Positions 32,196 through 34,951 of a DNA stretch of 34,951 nt are shown here, piece by piece. The position numbers and the translations under genes are program-made. The first letter of the stretch is position 1, and every line of letters starts with the position of its first letter. Location: NCBI GenBank assembly GCA_946041635.1, contig CAMGDG010000007.1, forward strand, positions 1 to 34,951, in the 5' to 3' direction. The notes beneath the pieces are model-generated. The model saw nothing but the letters and a program-made list of their open reading frames with translations, searched no databases and was not told where the DNA came from. The DNA is from an uncultured Clostridia bacterium (GTDB lineage: Bacteria > Bacillota > Clostridia > Oscillospirales > Acutalibacteraceae).

Positions 32196-33872
32196 TTGTA
32201 CCGTGCCTTTTACAGAAAATACCGCCCGTCAACCTTTACTGATGTTGTGGGGCAGGAGCATATTACAAAAACCCTTGAAAATGCCGTGAAATCGGGCAAA
32301 ACCAGCCATGCATATCTTTTTACGGGCTCACGCGGTACGGGAAAAACCTCTTGTGCAAAAATTCTTGCAAAGGCGGTCAACTGTCTTAATCCTCAAAACG
32401 GCAATCCTTGCAACGAATGTGAAATCTGCCGTGGAATTGACAGCGGCTCAATCCTTGATATTATTGAAATTGACGCCGCATCGAACAACGGTGTTGACAA
32501 TATCCGTGATTTGCGTGAGGAGGCTAATTTTACTCCTGCCAGCGCAAAATACCGTGTGTATATCATCGACGAGGTGCATATGCTCTCCATCGGAGCTTTC
32601 AATGCGCTTTTGAAAACCCTTGAAGAGCCCCCTGCCCATGTGATTTTCATACTTGCCACCACCGAGGTGCATAAATTGCCCTCAACCATACTTTCACGCT
32701 GTCAGCGGTTCGATTTCAAGCGTATTCCCCCGGAGGAAATTGCCGGCAGGCTCAAAGAGGTTGCACAAAAAGAAAATCTGCGTCTTGCCGACGACGGCGC
32801 AATGCTGATTGCCCGAATTGCCGACGGTGCAATGCGCGACGCACTCTCCCTTCTTGACCGCTGTTCTTCTTATGACGGCGTTATTGACTCCGCCGCCGTT
32901 GCGGACAGCGCAGGTCTTGCAGGCAGAGAATATATTTTTGAGCTGTGCGACTGCATAATTCAAAAGGACAGCGCAAAAGCCCTTGAAATTATAAACAGAC
33001 TTTATAACGACTCCTGCGATATGGAAAGGCTGTTGATTGAGCTTACAAGTCATTTCAGAAATCTTATGGTGTCAAAGGCAGTAAAGAACATTGAAAATAT
33101 GATTATCTGCTCCGAGGGTGAGCTTAAAACAATCAGGGAGCAAAGCGAGAAAACCACGCTGGCTACAATAATGTCCTGCATTGATGTGCTTACCGACGCC
33201 GCCGCAGATATGAAGCAGGGCGCAAACAGGCGCACCGCCGCCGAGCTTTGCATTATAAGGCTTTGCACGCCCTCACTTGACGCCGATATTAACTCGGTGC
33301 TTCGCAGACTCGCAGAGTTGGAAAGCCTTGTGTCGTCGGGAAACATTCCGAGACCTACATCAAATGTCAACGAAGTAAGGGTTGAGGAAAAAGCGGTAAA
33401 TCCTCCCGCCCAAGAAACAGCGAAAAATGAGGAAATTAAAGAAAAAGCCGCTGAAAAGCCCACAAGCGCACCCGTTGCAGACGATGAAATTCCTCTGCCC
33501 GAGCCTCCCCCCGAAACAAAGGAGCCTGCCGAACCTCAAACATCGGCTGAGGGCACAATTCCCTTTGACCGCTGGCCCGAGGTGCTGGATAAAATCTTTT
33601 CAAAGGATAAGAGCCTTATCGTTATGCTTACAGGCTCAACGGCGTTTGTTCACAACGGCAAATATCTGCTTATAAAAGGCTCGCCCGTGTTGGAAATGTA
33701 CCTTAAAACAGGCGATTATTCAAAAATCATAAAAGAAGCCGTTGCCGGCGTTACAGGCAAAAACTATACTCTTGCCGTTTATAACAACAAGCAGGAAACC
33801 GCACCAAAAAATCCCTTGTCCGACTTGATTTCAAGGGCGAAAAGCTTAGGTGTGAATATTGAGGAGGAATAA
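32196..33872 (+). CDS. dnaX: DNA polymerase III subunit gamma/tau
   Basis: The clamp-loader ATPase of the replisome. The 558-residue protein has Walker A GSRGTGKT at 44-51, a zinc module with Cys63, Cys72, Cys75 and Cys78, Walker B with IIDEVHML at 123-130, sensor 1 ATTE at 154-157 and the arginine finger of LSRCQRF at 166-172. A Pro/Glu-rich linker (about 400-450) separates the tau-type C-terminal part. The start is a TTG at 32196, decided by AGGAGGG and by the conserved YRAFYRKYRP N-terminus. I did not find a convincing frameshift site for a separate gamma form. ybaB starts two bases after its stop. Confidence 0.95.
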   Translation: MYRAFYRKYRPSTFTDVVGQEHITKTLENAVKSGKTSHAYLFTGSRGTGKTSCAKILAKAVNCLNPQNGNPCNECEICRGIDSGSILDIIEIDAASNNGVDNIRDLREEANFTPASAKYRVYIIDEVHMLSIGAFNALLKTLEEPPAHVIFILATTEVHKLPSTILSRCQRFDFKRIPPEEIAGRLKEVAQKENLRLADDGAMLIARIADGAMRDALSLLDRCSSYDGVIDSAAVADSAGLAGREYIFELCDCIIQKDSAKALEIINRLYNDSCDMERLLIELTSHFRNLMVSKAVKNIENMIICSEGELKTIREQSEKTTLATIMSCIDVLTDAAADMKQGANRRTAAELCIIRLCTPSLDADINSVLRRLAELESLVSSGNIPRPTSNVNEVRVEEKAVNPPAQETAKNEEIKEKAAEKPTSAPVADDEIPLPEPPPETKEPAEPQTSAEGTIPFDRWPEVLDKIFSKDKSLIVMLTGSTAFVHNGKYLLIKGSPVLEMYLKTGDYSKIIKEAVAGVTGKNYTLAVYNNKQETAPKNPLSDLISRAKSLGVNIEEE

Positions 33873-33874
33873 AA

Positions 33875-34210
33875 ATGAAAGCAAGAATACCCAATCAGGG
33901 CGGTCAGGCAAATATGATGAAAAAACTTCAACAGATGCAGGACGATATGGCCCGTGTTCAAAAGGAATGCGAAGAGGCTCAGTACAGTGCATCATCAGGC
34001 GGCGGAGCTGTTGAGGTGACCGTTAACGGCTCACATCAGCTTGTTTCAGTTAAAATTCAGCCCGATGTGGTTGACCCCGAGGATGTTGAAATGCTTGAAG
34101 ATTTGCTTGTTGCGTCCGTAAACGAGGCAATGCGCAAGGCAGACGAAACATTGGAGAGAGAAATGGGCAAAATTACCGGCGGAATGAACATTCCCGGTCT
34201 CGGATTTTAA
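33875..34210 (+). CDS. ybaB: YbaB/EbfC family nucleoid-associated protein
   Basis: A 111-residue DNA-binding protein that forms tweezer-like dimers on the nucleoid. KARIPNQGGQ precedes the helical NMMKKLQQMQDDMARVQKEC, then SGGGAVEVTVNGSHQLVSVK and the VVDPEDVEMLEDLL and VNEAMRKADE helices, as in the family. The length is typical. GAGGAGGAA, overlapping the dnaX stop, is its ribosome-binding site. It lies between dnaX and recR, the usual order (yaaK in Bacillus), and may work with RecR in repair, though that is not shown by sequence. Confidence 0.94.
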   Translation: MKARIPNQGGQANMMKKLQQMQDDMARVQKECEEAQYSASSGGGAVEVTVNGSHQLVSVKIQPDVVDPEDVEMLEDLLVASVNEAMRKADETLEREMGKITGGMNIPGLGF

Positions 34211-34229
34211 ACTTTGAGGATTCGGCGTT

Positions 34230-34823
34230 ATGGCGATAGTTTCACTTGAAAAATTGATTGAGGAATTCAGAAAAATGCCCTCTGTCGGTGTAAAATCGGC
34301 GGAGAGAATGGCATATTATATTCTCGGTCTTGATGACGAGGGCACAAAAAGCCTTGTTGACGCCATTAGTAACGCCCACGAAAGCATACACACCTGCAAG
34401 GTTTGCTGTAATCTTACGGAGGGTGAAAAATGCGGAATTTGCGATAACCCCAACCGTGACGGCTCGGTAATCTGCGTTGTGGAGGACCCCCGTGATGTTG
34501 CGGCGTTTGAGCGTACTCACGAATACAAGGGAGTTTACCATGTGCTCCACGGCGTAATTTCCCCCATGAACGGCATAGGCCCCGATAACATACGAATTAA
34601 GGAGCTTATCAGCCGTATGGCGGACGATTCCGTCAACGAGGTAATAATGGCTACCAACCCCACGGCGGAGGGGGAGGCAACGGCTATGTATATCGCCCGT
34701 CTTTTAAAGCCTATGGGGATAAAAGTCAGCCGTTTGGCTTACGGTATTCCCGTTGGCAGCGATTTGGAATATGCCGACGAGGTAACACTTACCAGAGCCC
34801 TTGCAGGAAGAAACTTGCTGTAA
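34230..34823 (+). CDS. recR: Recombination protein RecR
   Basis: Acts with RecF and RecO in loading RecA at gapped DNA. The 197-residue protein shows the helix-hairpin-helix FRKMPSVGVKSAERMAYYIL, the C4 zinc finger (Cys56, Cys59, Cys68, Cys71), the Toprim strand VICVVEDPRDVAAFE, and ATNPTAEGEATAMYIARLL with a Walker B-like end. Length is standard. AGGATTCGGCGTT lies before the ATG at 34230, 19 nt after ybaB. A dispersed repeat begins four bases after its stop. Confidence 0.96.
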   Translation: MAIVSLEKLIEEFRKMPSVGVKSAERMAYYILGLDDEGTKSLVDAISNAHESIHTCKVCCNLTEGEKCGICDNPNRDGSVICVVEDPRDVAAFERTHEYKGVYHVLHGVISPMNGIGPDNIRIKELISRMADDSVNEVIMATNPTAEGEATAMYIARLLKPMGIKVSRLAYGIPVGSDLEYADEVTLTRALAGRNLL

Positions 34824-34827
34824 TTTT

Positions 34828-34951
34828 CGTAGGGCGGGGGCTTGCCCCCGCCGTGGGGTTTGATATTATTTTCGGCGGGAGCAAGCCCCCGCCTTACCGA
34901 TGCAATTTGAAAACCGTGTAGGGAACGACCAAATCCATAAAATTTTATGTA
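34828..34951. repeat. Inverted GGCGGGGGC repeats after recR
   Basis: GGCGGGGGCTTGCCCCCGCC (34833-34852) and GGCGGGAGCAAGCCCCCGCC (34874-34893) are two palindromes of one family, the second sharing the GGCGGGAGC core with 24051-24085 and 155-189. A GTGTAGGGAACGACC half element runs to the window edge. The first may also act as a terminator; it has no T-run. Confidence 0.75.

Noticed and set aside
32761-32790. Programmed frameshift site in dnaX
   Set aside because: The A-rich run here is not a convincing slippery heptamer in the right frame and has no downstream stem before an early stop.

Overview
The window reads as chromosomal DNA of a low-to-mid GC Firmicute, most likely an uncultured gut member of Clostridia near Oscillospiraceae/Ruminococcaceae (inference). 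The basis is the Firmicute gene order SRP RNA-dnaX-ybaB-recR, the order ddl-ywiB-argS, a bacterial type 3 ProS, a Firmicute-type GalT, a NifU-like protein paired with a GGGtGRT protein, and many GTAGGGGCG-type palindromic repeats in the gaps. Genus cannot be decided. Nearly all of the window is housekeeping and central metabolism. I see no phage, transposase, CRISPR array, tRNA or 16S/23S rRNA.

Layout. 1-414 is a palindrome-rich gap. 415-9782 is a minus-strand block, in transcription order: VTT membrane protein, galK, two M42 aminopeptidases, a GNAT protein, a methionine gamma-lyase-like enzyme, a phosphohexomutase, then acpP (own promoter) and proS. A sigma-A-like promoter at 9881-9909 could drive the first seven genes. 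9981-14789 is mostly plus strand: a 2-hydroxyacid dehydrogenase, rpsU, yqeG, an M24 peptidase and an OGG1-like glycosylase. Between the dehydrogenase and rpsU lies a minus-strand structured RNA unit, possibly 6S RNA (about 11002-11160). 14855-16405 is a minus-strand lipoprotein and hypothetical pair. 16551-19873 is ddl-ywiB-argS, with a structured hairpin just before argS.

19874-24585 is repeat-rich. It holds a CmpB-like membrane protein, the NifU-like/GGGtGRT operon with its own promoter and terminator, a divergent ribbon-helix-helix/zinc-ribbon pair sharing a perfect 26-bp palindrome, and an orphan promoter-terminator unit that may be a small RNA. 24586-31851 is minus strand: galT flanked by two paralogous small membrane proteins, malic enzyme, glpK and a GH20 hexosaminidase. 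31949-34823 is a strong promoter, SRP RNA, dnaX, ybaB and recR.

Functionally, galK and galT supply two Leloir steps at separate sites (no galE seen), and the phosphohexomutase could handle the hexose-1-phosphate. GH20, GlpK and malic enzyme suggest use of amino-sugar glycans, glycerol and C4 acids. The M42 enzymes, the M24 peptidase and the lyase suggest peptide and sulfur amino-acid use. The least explained items are the NifU-like/GGGtGRT pair, the RHH/palindrome/zinc-ribbon module, the hairpin shared by the argS and dnaX leaders, the mini-hairpin array at 191-382, and the paralogue pair around galT.
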